Of a stretch of DNA of 64,000 nucleotides, positions 18,064 through 28,500 are shown in pieces (the stretch's first letter is position 1; every line of letters starts with the position of its first letter). The notes beneath the pieces were generated by a model that did not search any database, had not been told where the DNA came from, and was given only the letters and a program-made list of their open reading frames with translations. Source of the stretch: PALSA-894 sp034669145 (lineage in GTDB: Bacteria > Pseudomonadota > Alphaproteobacteria > Rhizobiales > Xanthobacteraceae); assembly GCA_034669145.1 (NCBI GenBank), contig JAXDNY010000053.1, positions 11,096-75,095 on the forward strand, read 5' to 3'. A program made the translations under genes and the position numbers.

Positions 18064-19035
18064 CTACTTCAGCAGACCGATCTCCTTGTAGTATTTCTCG
18101 GCGCCCGCATGCAGCGGGATGCCGACGCCCTCGAGCGCCGTCGCCTTCTGAATCGCCTTGCCCTTGGCGTGTCCGCTGTTGAGCGCGGCGCGTGTCTTGT
18201 CGCTCCACAGCGCCTTGGTGATCTCGTAAACGAGATCCTCCGGCTGTTTGGATGACGTGGTCCACTGCGCGCCCACCGCGACTGTCTCGACGCCCTTGAC
18301 GTCCTTGTAGGTGCCGTCGGGGATCGTGTCCTTGGCGAAGAATTTGAATTGCGCCATGAGCTTGTCGCGCACGGCGCCCTCGATCGGCAGAAGTTCGAAG
18401 CCGTTGGTGGCGGCAAGTTCGCTGAGCGTCCCCTGCGGGTATCCGGTGGTCTGGAAGTAGCCGTCGAGCGAGCCATCCTTGAGCTTCTCGGCGGATTGAA
18501 CCTGCTTCAAATATTCCGGCCGGATGTCCTTCTCGGTCACGCCAAAGGCTGCCAGCAACACGCGCGCATTGACGAGAGTACCGGACCCCGGCTCATCGAT
18601 CGAAACACGCTTGCCTTTGAGATCGGCGAGCGACTTGATCCCCAAGCCCTTCCTGACGATGACGTGCACGCTCTCGGGAAACAGATTGGCGATGACGCGC
18701 AGCTCCTCGATCTTGGGCTTGCCCTCGTAGATACCGGTGCCGGTATAGGCCCAGGAATTGACGTCGGCCTGACTGAACCCCGACTCCATCGAGCCGCCGA
18801 CGATGCCATTGACGTTGGCGACCGCGCCGTTGGTGGCAACGGCGCTGACGTTGATCTTGTCGGTCGAGACCGCGTTGGCGATCATGCCGCCGACCGGGTA
18901 ATAGGTGCCGCCGGTGCCGCCGGTGCCGATGCGGAAGAAGCGCTGCTGAGCCAGCGCCGGCCGCCCGGCAAATCCGAGAGCGCCGAAGCCGGCGCCGAGC
19001 GCCAGCGCCTCGCGGCGGGTGATGTGACCAGTCAT
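18064..19035 (-). CDS. TAXI family TRAP transporter solute receptor
   Basis: The protein has 323 residues from ATG MTGHITRREALALG, with GGAGGA as ribosome site. The N-terminus carries twin arginine (TRREALALGAGFGALGF) before a cleavage site near ALAQQ, so Tat or Sec export is likely. The mature start RFFRIGTGGTGGTYYPVGG is the TAXI signature of glutamate-type receptors, and AYTGTGIYEGKPK and EPGSGTLVNAR follow. It is the periplasmic binding protein for the fused permease encoded next. The leader holds a small imperfect hairpin (19054-19077). Confidence 0.94.
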   Translation of the reverse strand: MTGHITRREALALGAGFGALGFAGRPALAQQRFFRIGTGGTGGTYYPVGGMIANAVSTDKINVSAVATNGAVANVNGIVGGSMESGFSQADVNSWAYTGTGIYEGKPKIEELRVIANLFPESVHVIVRKGLGIKSLADLKGKRVSIDEPGSGTLVNARVLLAAFGVTEKDIRPEYLKQVQSAEKLKDGSLDGYFQTTGYPQGTLSELAATNGFELLPIEGAVRDKLMAQFKFFAKDTIPDGTYKDVKGVETVAVGAQWTTSSKQPEDLVYEITKALWSDKTRAALNSGHAKGKAIQKATALEGVGIPLHAGAEKYYKEIGLLK

Positions 19036-19176
19036 GCATCGTCCTCCCTCAAGGCTGGCCGGTCCCTTCCGGCTAGCGGCGTAAAACTGCACCTGAATGC
19101 GGCAGCTTGTCTATCGTTCGAGGTGCGGCTCATGCGCCAATGCGCGCCGCATCGGCGAGGACATGGGGGACGCGGG

Positions 19177-20964
19177 CTACCGCCCGGCCGCATAGGCCTG
19201 CATCAGCCGCGGGGTCGCCGCCGCGCGCAGGAATCCGCCCCAGCGGCCGACCGCGCACACGCGCCCGAGCGCCCAGGGGCCTTCGACGGTCAGCAGGTGA
19301 CCGCGCTTTTCCAGTTCGGCGCGCGTCGCTGCCGGGAAGCGATCTTCCAGGATGACCCGGCCCGGCTCGAAAATGCGCGGATGGAACGACTGCACCATGT
19401 GTTTCGTCTGGAACATCGGTGCGTCGATCGCCTGCTGCAGGCTCATGCGGTGATGCACGAGACGCAGGAAAACCGCGAGCATCCACTGCTCCTGCTGATC
19501 CCCGCCCGGTGTTCCGAACGCCAGATACGGCTCGCCGTCGCGCGTGACCAGCGTCGGCGACAGCGTAATGCGCGGGCGCGTACCGGCCCGCAAGGTCGAG
19601 GGGTGACCCGCTTCAAGCCAGCAGATCTGGCCGCGTGTCGAAACCGGAAAGCCGAGGCCGGGCACCACCGGCGATCCCTGCAGCCATCCGCCGGAGGGAG
19701 TCGCCGAGATCATGTTGCCGGCCGCATCCACGATGTCGAGATGTACGGTGTCGCCCCATTCGGGCGGCAGCGGCGCGAAGGTCGGCTCGCCGCCGCCTGG
19801 CCCGACAGGCTTTTCCTTACCGGCCATCGCGATCACGCGGGCGATACGTGCTTTCGCGTCGCCGATATCGCCCGGCCGCAGTTCCATCGATGCGCGCTCA
19901 CCGATCAGCTTGCGGCGCGTGTCCGCATACTGCGCCGACAAGAGCGTTGCGAGCGGCACATCGACCGCGTCGGGATCGCCATAGAAGGCGTCGCGGTCGG
20001 CGAAGCCGAGTTTCAGCGCCTCGACCAGCGTGTGCACGAAGTCCGGCCCGAGCGGGTCCATCGCGGCGATATCGTGGCCTTCGAGCAGCCGCAGCGTTTG
20101 CAGGAACATCGGCCCCTGCGACCACGGCCCGAGCTTGTGGACCGTGAGCCCGTGATAGTCCGCCGACACGGACGGTTCGGCGCGTGCCCCATAGCGCGCA
20201 AGATCGTCGCCGGTGAGCAGCCCGCGATGGCGCGTCCCCGTCGAGTCCATCAGTTCGGTGCGATAGAAGCGGTCGATCGCCTCGGCGACGAAGCCTTTAT
20301 AGTAGGCGTTGCGCGCCGCCTCGATCTGGCGGACGCGGTCGCCGCCCGCGGCTTCGGCTTCGGCGAGAATGCGGCGGTAGGTTTCGGCGATAGCGGGCGT
20401 GCGGAACGGCTTGTCGGGATGCGGCGCCTTGCCGTTGGTGAGCCAGACCTCGCCGGAGCTCAGCCATTCGGTCTTGAAGTAATCGACCGCCGGAATGATC
20501 GTCGCGACGATGCGCGGCACCAGCGGAAATCCGCGCTCCGCGTAGCCGATCGCATACGAGAGCACATCTCGCAGCAGCAGCGTGCCGTAATCCCGTAGCA
20601 GCAGCATCCACCCATCGAACGCACCCGGCACCACGGCAGGCAGCAGCCCCGTTCCGGGCATCTGTTCGAGGCCCATCGCGGTCAACCGCTCGGGCGTTGC
20701 GGCGGCGGGAAACGGCCCCTGTCCGCAAATGACCTCCGGCGCTTTCGCACCCGCGCGAAACACGATGGCGGGCAACTCGCCGCCCGGGCCGTTGAGATGC
20801 GGCTCGACGATCTGCAGCACGAAGCCTGCCGCCGCCGCCGCATCGAACGCGTTGCCGCCGCGCTCCAGCACGGCCATGCCGGTCTGCGTCGCCAGCCAGT
20901 GTGTCGTCGCGACCGCGCCGAACGTCCCACGAATATCCGGCCGTGTGGTGAATGTCGGTTGCAT
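19177..20964 (-). CDS. Gamma-glutamyltransferase family protein
   Basis: This 595-residue Ntn-hydrolase starts at ATG MQPTFTTRPDIRG, with GGAGGGG six bases before it. Autocleavage before Thr406 in GDTVHLDIVDAAGN would give the two chains of the family. Other marks are the N-terminal LERGGNAFDAAAAAGFVLQ and the C-terminal AFGTPGGDQQEQW. No signal peptide is evident, which suggests a cytoplasmic hydrolase rather than the usual periplasmic glutathione enzyme. It lies just upstream of the TAXI transporter and diverges from a DUF1028 gene, 92 bases away. Substrates could be gamma-glutamyl or other acyl amides. Confidence 0.92.
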   Translation of the reverse strand: MQPTFTTRPDIRGTFGAVATTHWLATQTGMAVLERGGNAFDAAAAAGFVLQIVEPHLNGPGGELPAIVFRAGAKAPEVICGQGPFPAAATPERLTAMGLEQMPGTGLLPAVVPGAFDGWMLLLRDYGTLLLRDVLSYAIGYAERGFPLVPRIVATIIPAVDYFKTEWLSSGEVWLTNGKAPHPDKPFRTPAIAETYRRILAEAEAAGGDRVRQIEAARNAYYKGFVAEAIDRFYRTELMDSTGTRHRGLLTGDDLARYGARAEPSVSADYHGLTVHKLGPWSQGPMFLQTLRLLEGHDIAAMDPLGPDFVHTLVEALKLGFADRDAFYGDPDAVDVPLATLLSAQYADTRRKLIGERASMELRPGDIGDAKARIARVIAMAGKEKPVGPGGGEPTFAPLPPEWGDTVHLDIVDAAGNMISATPSGGWLQGSPVVPGLGFPVSTRGQICWLEAGHPSTLRAGTRPRITLSPTLVTRDGEPYLAFGTPGGDQQEQWMLAVFLRLVHHRMSLQQAIDAPMFQTKHMVQSFHPRIFEPGRVILEDRFPAATRAELEKRGHLLTVEGPWALGRVCAVGRWGGFLRAAATPRLMQAYAAGR

Positions 20965-21056
20965 CGCCCCTCCGCGTGCGCGCGACACTAGCTGCGCTGC
21001 GCCGATTGCGAAAGCGCGGCTGGACAAGGCTCCCCTTCCGATATCTCATCGCTGCC

Positions 21057-21773
21057 ATGACATGGTCCATCATCGCACGCGATCCAAGCGGCGCCTTCGG
21101 TGTCGCCGTCGCGAGCAAGTTCTTCGCGGTCGGCGCGATCTGTCCGCATGGCGAAGGTGGCGTCGGCGCGCTCTCGACGCAGGCTTTGCCGAACCCGCTT
21201 TGGGGTTTTCGCGGCATGCGCCTCTTGCGCGAGGGGATGCCGGCGCAAGCGGTGGTCGATCATGTCACCAAGCCGGATGGCGGCGCCGCGCAACGCCAGT
21301 TTCACGTTCACGACGCCCGGGGCGGCATTGCGGTCCATACCGGCGCGAACTGCATCGATTGGTGCGGGCATGTCGTGCGGCCCGGGGTCTCTGTTGCCGG
21401 CAACATGCTGGCCGGGCCGGACGTCGTTGCGGCGACTGCGCATGCCTTCGAGACGTCAGCAGAAAAATCATTCGTGCGGCAGCTCATCGCCGCCATGAAC
21501 GCAGGCGAAGCGGCGGGCGGCGATAAACGCGGCAAGCAATCGGCCGCCCTGCTGATTTGGACGACCGAGGAATATCCGGCGGTGAGTCTGCGCGTCGACG
21601 ACCACCCCGATCCGCTGCGTGAGCTCTCGCGGCTCGAAAGCATTGGCCGTGAGCGGCTTTTCCATTACGTGAAATTCATGCCGTCGCGGACAAATCCGCA
21701 GGGAACGCTCGACCGCGAGGTGATCGAGGCGGGCATCGCGGCCGCTGTTGCGGCGGAGCAGAACGGCACTTGA
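21057..21773 (+). CDS. DUF1028 family protein
   Basis: The 238-residue protein starts at ATG MTWSIIARDPSGAFG. The DUF1028 family consists of Ntn-hydrolase-like proteins of uncertain function, often near peptidases, amidases and transporters. Visible family traits are the strand VAVASKFFAVGAICPHGEGGVGALSTQ region near residues 15-40, and a GNMLAGPDVV segment near residue 120. It is divergent from the gamma-glutamyltransferase-like gene, a pairing that supports a shared role in amide or peptide turnover. No catalytic role can be assigned. Confidence 0.87.
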   Translation: MTWSIIARDPSGAFGVAVASKFFAVGAICPHGEGGVGALSTQALPNPLWGFRGMRLLREGMPAQAVVDHVTKPDGGAAQRQFHVHDARGGIAVHTGANCIDWCGHVVRPGVSVAGNMLAGPDVVAATAHAFETSAEKSFVRQLIAAMNAGEAAGGDKRGKQSAALLIWTTEEYPAVSLRVDDHPDPLRELSRLESIGRERLFHYVKFMPSRTNPQGTLDREVIEAGIAAAVAAEQNGT

Positions 21774-21852
21774 TTCAATCCTCGGGCGCTGTTCGCCGCA
21801 TCGGACGGGCGCTACACTGATCGCAACACCATTCGTCGATCGGGGGTTAACC

Positions 21853-23376
21853 GTGAAAGCTCGCACCGTCCTGCTCGGCACGCTGTTCGCAGCAACGATC
21901 ACGGCTACGTCTGCCTTGGCGCAAGGCCATCTGCGCATCGGCCTTGCCGAGGATCCCGACAATCTCGATCCGACCACCGCGGGCTCTTATGTAGGGCGCA
22001 TCGTGCTCGCGTCGCTGTGCGACAAGCTGTTCGACATCGACAACGATCTCAATATCGTCCCGCAGCTCGCGCTCTCGCATGAGACCTCGCAGGACGGAAA
22101 GACCGTCACGATCAAGCTGCGGCCGAGTGTTAAATTCCAGGATGGCGAGCCGTTCGATGCCGAGGCGGTGAAGTTCACGCTCGACCGGCACATGAACAAG
22201 GAGGATTCCAAGCGCAAGGCCGAGCTGTCGCAGATCGACAAGGTCGAGGTGGCCGACCCGCTGACAATCCGGCTGCTCCTCAAGGCGCCGTTCTCGCCGC
22301 TGCTGGCGCAGCTCACCGACCGCGCCGGCATGATGGTCTCGCCCAAGGCCGTGAAGGAGGCGGGCGACAAGTTCGTACACAAGCCGATCTGCGCCGGGCC
22401 GTTCCGGTTCACCGACCGGGTCGCGCAGGAGCGCATCGTGCTCGACCGCTTCCCGGATTACTGGGACAAGGAGCGCATCCACGTCGACCGCATCACCTAT
22501 CTGCCTATTCCGGACAGCACCGTGCGGCTTGCCAATTTGCGCGCCGGCGCGCTCGACCTGATCGAGCGGATATTGCCGACCGATATCCCGCAGGTGCGCA
22601 GCGATCCGAAGCTGAAGCTGCTGCTGCCGGCTCCGCCGATCGCCTACACGGGCCTCACCATCAATCTTGGCAACACCGACCGTGCCAAAAATCCGCTCGG
22701 CCAGAATGCCAAGGTGCGTCACGCGCTCGAACTCGCGATCGACCGCGAGGCCATCAACCAGGTCGTCTTCAACGGCAACTTCACGCCGGGCAATCAGTGG
22801 TCGGCGCCGTCCAACCAGTACTTCGTCGCGAAATTCCCGGTTCCGCCGCGCAACATCGAGAAGGCGAAGGCGCTGATCAAGGAAGCGGGCGTCACCACCC
22901 CGATCACGCTCGAATTGATGGTGCCGAACCAGCCTGACGTGAAGCAGGTGGCGGAGGTGCTTCAGGCGATGGGGGCCGAAGCCGGCTTCGATCTGAAAAT
23001 TCGTCTGACCGAATTCGCGACGTCGCTCGACGAAGCCGTGAAGGGCAACTTCCAGATCTACCTGATCGGCTGGAGCGGCCGCATCGATCCCGATCAGAAC
23101 GTCATCAACCACCTGGGCTGCGGCGCTGCGCCATTCAACTGGGGAAAATACTGCAACGCGACCGCGCAGGCGGGCCTCGACGAGGCGCGCACGGTGAGCG
23201 AGCCGGCCAAGCGCAAGGCGGCATACGAGAAGGCGTTCACGCAGATCGAGGCCGACATGCCGCTGATCTACCTCTATCACCAGCATTGGGTCTTTGCGTA
23301 TTCGGCGAAGATCGAAGGCTACAAGCAGCCGCCGGACGGCATCATCCGCCCGCAGGACATCAAATTGGCCCGATAG
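21853..23376 (+). CDS. ABC transporter substrate-binding protein, family 5 (peptide/nickel/opine type)
   Basis: This 507-residue periplasmic receptor starts at GTG (MKARTVLLGTLFAATI) after a GGGGG purine stretch. A signal peptide is cleaved near ALAQ. The mature N-terminus HLRIGLAEDPDNLDPTTAG is typical of SBP_bac_5 proteins, and the central DGKTVTIKLRPSVKFQDGEPFDAEAV matches their signature. Permease and ATPase genes are not adjacent, so it is an orphan receptor here. It could deliver dipeptides, glutathione or a related compound; nothing in the sequence settles this. Confidence 0.92.
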   Translation: MKARTVLLGTLFAATITATSALAQGHLRIGLAEDPDNLDPTTAGSYVGRIVLASLCDKLFDIDNDLNIVPQLALSHETSQDGKTVTIKLRPSVKFQDGEPFDAEAVKFTLDRHMNKEDSKRKAELSQIDKVEVADPLTIRLLLKAPFSPLLAQLTDRAGMMVSPKAVKEAGDKFVHKPICAGPFRFTDRVAQERIVLDRFPDYWDKERIHVDRITYLPIPDSTVRLANLRAGALDLIERILPTDIPQVRSDPKLKLLLPAPPIAYTGLTINLGNTDRAKNPLGQNAKVRHALELAIDREAINQVVFNGNFTPGNQWSAPSNQYFVAKFPVPPRNIEKAKALIKEAGVTTPITLELMVPNQPDVKQVAEVLQAMGAEAGFDLKIRLTEFATSLDEAVKGNFQIYLIGWSGRIDPDQNVINHLGCGAAPFNWGKYCNATAQAGLDEARTVSEPAKRKAAYEKAFTQIEADMPLIYLYHQHWVFAYSAKIEGYKQPPDGIIRPQDIKLAR

Positions 23377-23488
23377 CTCACCCGAGCTACCATGGTTGTG
23401 GGTGATTGCGCGACGTAGATCGCGCCAGCTCGCGGCGATTGGCAACCGGAGTCGTGTGACGATTCGGGGCACATTTTTCTTAAATTTG

Positions 23489-23511
23489 GTCACGCCGCAC
23501 GGCGGCGTGAC
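23489..23511. repeat. Perfect inverted repeat between receptor gene and sensor kinase gene
   Basis: GTCACGCCGC (23489-23498) and GCGGCGTGAC (23502-23511) form a 10-base stem with a three-base loop. It follows an AT-rich run (ACATTTTTCTTAAATTTG). No T-tract follows on either strand, so it is a weak terminator at best. It may instead be an operator ahead of the two-component genes. Confidence 0.7.
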
Positions 23512-23566
23512 GTGATACAAGCGGGCAGGCCCTATTCGTAGATCGTTGTGCCGGTATTTGACTGCC

Positions 23567-25415
23567 ATGTTGGCTATGCCCAGCACCGTGCCTGGACGCC
23601 AGATCAGGTCGGCGCTCTTTGTGGCTGGCGCACTCGCGACTGTCGCCGTCTCGGCGCTGGCGCTGGCTTATTTGTGGCGTGAAACCGGGCTGCGATCGCT
23701 TCAGGCCGTCAACGAGCCCCGCATCGAGCTTATCGCCAGCGCGGTCCGGTCGGAGATCAACCGGCAGGACCATTTGCCGGTCCTCCTGTCGCTCGACGAC
23801 AACGTGCGGGATGCGCTGAAGACGCCTCAGAACCAGTCGCGCCTCGCGCAACTCAGCGATAAACTACAGCGCATCATCACTGAGGCCGACACGCGCGCGC
23901 TTTATGTCATCGGCGCCAACGGCACGGTCCTGGCGGCCGGAAGTGCGAACCCGGCGGAAACTCTCGTTGGCCGCAATCTGATCGATCGATCGTATTTCGT
24001 GAAGGCGCTCGAATCGGGGCGAAGCAGCTACCTGGGCGTTGAACCCGTGAACAGCCGGGTCCGCTACTATCTCACCGAGGCAATCCGCGACACCGCGATG
24101 CTTGGCGTGGCGGTCGTGCGCATTGAGTTCGACTCGCTGGAGTCCGCGTGGGAGCGGAGCGGAGAGCGCGTACTCATTACGGACCCTGATGGCGTCGTGT
24201 TTCTCACCAGTGACCCGGCGTACAAGTATCAGACCATCGGCGGGATATCGGCGCCGCATCTTGCGACCGAATCCGCGCCGCCGAACTACCCCGAGAACCT
24301 GATCAAGCCTCTCGATCTTACCGTACTGAATCGGCGCGGCACGAACGCGATCGTCCGGCTCAAGACCGGCAATGAGGACGCTCATTACCTCTACCAAACG
24401 ATGCAGCTGCCGGAGTTCGGCTGGACGATCCATCGTTTCGCCGATCTCGCCATCGTGGAAGCCGACGAGCGGGACGGCGCAATTATTGGGGGCGCGATCT
24501 CTGCGCTTATCATCTCGCTGCTGCTTTATCTTGTGCAGCGCCAGCGCGCGTATCTCGATGCCAGGGAGGCTGGTGCGAAGTTGCAGAACGAGGTTGCCGC
24601 GCGCACGCGCGAACTGCGCGAGGCCAACATTCTGCTGCAGAGCGAGGTGGACGAGCGCCGCCGCACGGAAGCGCGCCTGCGCACGACCCAGAATGAGCTT
24701 GTGCAGGCGGGCAAGCTCGCCGCGCTCGGACAGATGTCGGCTGCCATCGCCCATGAGGTGAATCAGCCGCTCGCCGCGATCCGTACCTTCATGGCGAGCG
24801 CGAAAGTTTTTCTGCAGCGCGGAGATTCCAGGCAGGTCATCAAGAATCTCGACCTCATCGATGGTCTGGCCGAGCGCATGGCCGCCATCACCAATCACCT
24901 GAAAGCCTTCGCCCGCAAGAGCGAGCCGGGACGGCCCGAGCCGGTCTCCGTCGCGCGTGCCGTCGAGGGCGCCCTGTTTCTGATCGAGAGCCAGATCAAG
25001 GCGGCCAATGTGCACATCACACGCGACGTTCAGCCCGATCTGTGGGTGTCAGGGTACGCGGTGCAGCTCGAACAGGTGCTGGTCAACCTCATCCGCAATG
25101 CGCTCGATGCGGTCACTGAGGTGAAGCGGCCGGCCGTCGAGATCGCGGTGCGCGCCTCGGAGGATATCGTCCGTATCGTTATCGCCGACAACGGACCGGG
25201 CGTCCCATCTGAGTTGATCGAGCGTATTTTCGATCCGTTCGTCACCTCCAAGCCGGTGGGCAAAGGGCTGGGACTCGGCCTTTCGATCAGCTACGGCATC
25301 GTGCAGGATTTTCGCGGCAGCATTCACGCGTCCAATCGCCCGGAGGGTGGCGCCGAGCTCACGATCGAGCTTCCGCGCCTGATGCCGGGAAATGTCCCGC
25401 TGGAGAAAGCCCTCC

Positions 25416-25423
<8 letters not shown>
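23567..25423 (+). CDS. DctB-type sensor histidine kinase
   Basis: This is a membrane-bound kinase of about 618 residues; the start could also be ATG at 23576 or an upstream TTG at 23546, as no strong ribosome site decides. It has an N-terminal transmembrane helix, a periplasmic sensor domain of double-Cache type (about residues 40-290), a second helix near residue 310, a coiled coil, then HisKA with His396 in AIAHEVNQPLAAIR. The ATPase domain shows NLIRNALDAV, DNGPGVP and GLGLGLSIS. Layout and spacing match DctB, the C4-dicarboxylate sensor. It overlaps the DctD-type gene by eight bases. The signal may differ because the next operon is an efflux pump. Confidence 0.9.
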
Positions 25424-26810
<1,387 letters not shown>

Positions 26811-26880
26811 TCCGCCCGGTTCTCTGTTCCACTAACCAGTTGTTTTTATTATGATCATTTACGGATTCCGATCTCGCCTC

Positions 26881-26896
26881 TGGCACGCGAGTTGCT
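26881..26896 (+). promoter_or_regulatory. Sigma-54 (RpoN) promoter of the efflux operon
   Basis: TGGCACGCGAGTTGCT matches the -24/-12 consensus (TGGCAC-N5-TTGCW) at every consensus position, with the required ten bases between the GG and GC pairs. Predicted transcription start is near 26907, giving a leader of about 115 bases before the NodT-type gene. An AT-rich stretch just upstream (26840-26866, TGTTTTTATTATGATCATTT) could bind IHF and bend the DNA. Confidence 0.88.
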
Positions 26897-27021
26897 CCAA
26901 GATCGGCGCCGGGGGCGCGCGGGGATTTAGAAAAAACGGCGGCGTTCAGCCCGCCTTCCCGCGCGGTGGGGTCGGGACGTCTGAATTGGGTGCGGATTAC
27001 GATGAATTGCACGGGCTATGC

Positions 27022-28500
27022 ATGTCGCCCGCAGTGCTGCGCGCCCGCTCTGGCCGCGCGGTGCGCGTTTCGCTATGCGGCCTCACGCTGATGCTGACCG
27101 GTTGCGCGGTCGGGCCAGACTTTCAGGTGCCGGCATTGCCGGCGCTGAAAGGATTTCTCCCGGGGCAACGCGACAGCGTGCCGGGCAGCACCGTGGTGCG
27201 CGGCGCCGACATTCCGGCGCGCTGGTGGGAGGCGTTTCGCTCGCCCCAACTGAACCGGCTGATCGACGACGCCATCCGGAACAATCCCGATCTGCAAGCG
27301 GCTGAAGCCGCGGTGCGCGTCGCGCAGGCCAATGCATCGGCGCTGCGCGGTACACTCTTCCCCGTGGTCGCGGCTTCGTTCGATGCGAGCCGGCAGATGA
27401 TCCCGGGTCGGACGCTCACCTCGAACGCGGCGTCGGGCGCGGACACCTACAGCCTGCACACCGCGCAGGTCAGCGTCTCGTTCGTGCCGGATGTGTTCGG
27501 CGGAACCCGGCGCGCAATCGAATCGGCCGAAGCGCAGGCGGAGGCCCAGTCGTTTCAGCGCGAGGCCGTGTACATCACGCTCGCATCGAATATCGCGCTT
27601 GCGGCGATCCAGGAGGCGTCCCTGCGCGGCCAGATCGCGGCGACGCGGCGCCTCATCGATATCCAGACACAGTTGCTCGACATCCTGCGGCGGCAGAACG
27701 ACCGCGGCCAGATCGCGTTGCCCGACGTGGTGGCGCAGGAGACCGCGGTGGCGCAGGCGCGCCTGCTGCTGCCGCCGCTGGAGAAACAGCTTGCCCAGCA
27801 GCGCAATCTGCTTGCGACGCTGACCGGGCGTTTTGCGAGCGAAGGACTGCCGGCGGGTTTCGAGCTGCAAAACTTCCGCCTCCAGCGAAAGCTGCCTCTT
27901 AGCCTGCCGGCAGACTTGGTGCGCCAGCGCCCCGATGTGCGCGTGGCGGAAGCGAACCTGCATGCGGCGAATGCACAGATCGGCGTCGCGATCGCGAACC
28001 GCCTGCCGCAGATCACGCTCACAGGCAATGCGGGCAGCAGCGCCGACTCGATCGCGCGCCTGTTCTCGCCGGGAACGCTGTTCTGGACCGTCGCCGGCAA
28101 CGCGGCGCAGACTGTGTTCGATGCCGGAAGCCGCTACTTCAAGCAGAAGGCCGCCGAGGAGACGACCGCACAGGCCACCGCGCAGTATCGCAGCACGGTG
28201 CTCGTCGCGTTCCAGAACGTTGCCGACGTGTTGCGCGCGCTGCAATCGGACGAACGCGCGATCGCCGCCGCCATCGCGGCCGAAGAGTCGGCCAACCGCA
28301 ATATCGAACTCGTGCGCCGTCAGGTCGAGCAAGGCCAGGTTTCGAGTCCCGTCCTGCTCATCGCCCAGCAGGCCTATCTCCAGACATCGCTTGCCCGCGT
28401 GCAGGCGCAGGCTGCCCGCCTCGCCGATACCGTCGCGCTTTTTCAGGCCCTCGGCGGCGGCTGGTGGAACCGAATTCCGAAGGAGACTGCAAGTCAATGA
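27022..28500 (+). CDS. NodT family outer-membrane efflux lipoprotein
   Basis: The 492-residue protein starts at ATG MSPAVLRARSG, downstream of the sigma-54 promoter. An earlier in-frame ATG at 26851 lies upstream of the promoter and is unlikely to be used. A lipobox LTGC puts the lipid-modified cysteine near residue 28, followed by AVGPDF, the classic OprM/NodT N-terminus. Two OEP repeats contain long helices for the periplasmic tunnel, for example VRQRPDVRVAEANLHAANAQIG. It is the exit duct of the tripartite pump encoded by the next two genes. Its stop overlaps the adaptor start (ATGA). Confidence 0.94.
   Translation: MSPAVLRARSGRAVRVSLCGLTLMLTGCAVGPDFQVPALPALKGFLPGQRDSVPGSTVVRGADIPARWWEAFRSPQLNRLIDDAIRNNPDLQAAEAAVRVAQANASALRGTLFPVVAASFDASRQMIPGRTLTSNAASGADTYSLHTAQVSVSFVPDVFGGTRRAIESAEAQAEAQSFQREAVYITLASNIALAAIQEASLRGQIAATRRLIDIQTQLLDILRRQNDRGQIALPDVVAQETAVAQARLLLPPLEKQLAQQRNLLATLTGRFASEGLPAGFELQNFRLQRKLPLSLPADLVRQRPDVRVAEANLHAANAQIGVAIANRLPQITLTGNAGSSADSIARLFSPGTLFWTVAGNAAQTVFDAGSRYFKQKAAEETTAQATAQYRSTVLVAFQNVADVLRALQSDERAIAAAIAAEESANRNIELVRRQVEQGQVSSPVLLIAQQAYLQTSLARVQAQAARLADTVALFQALGGGWWNRIPKETASQ

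Noticed and set aside
18349..20598. A 749-codon plus-strand frame across the TAXI receptor and gamma-glutamyltransferase-like genes.
   Set aside because: It spans two well-supported minus-strand genes and has the biased composition of an antisense frame.
26818..26837. GGTT-N12-AACC as a possible upstream activator site for the DctD-type regulator.
   Set aside because: Four-base arms occur by chance too often, and there is no second copy to support it.
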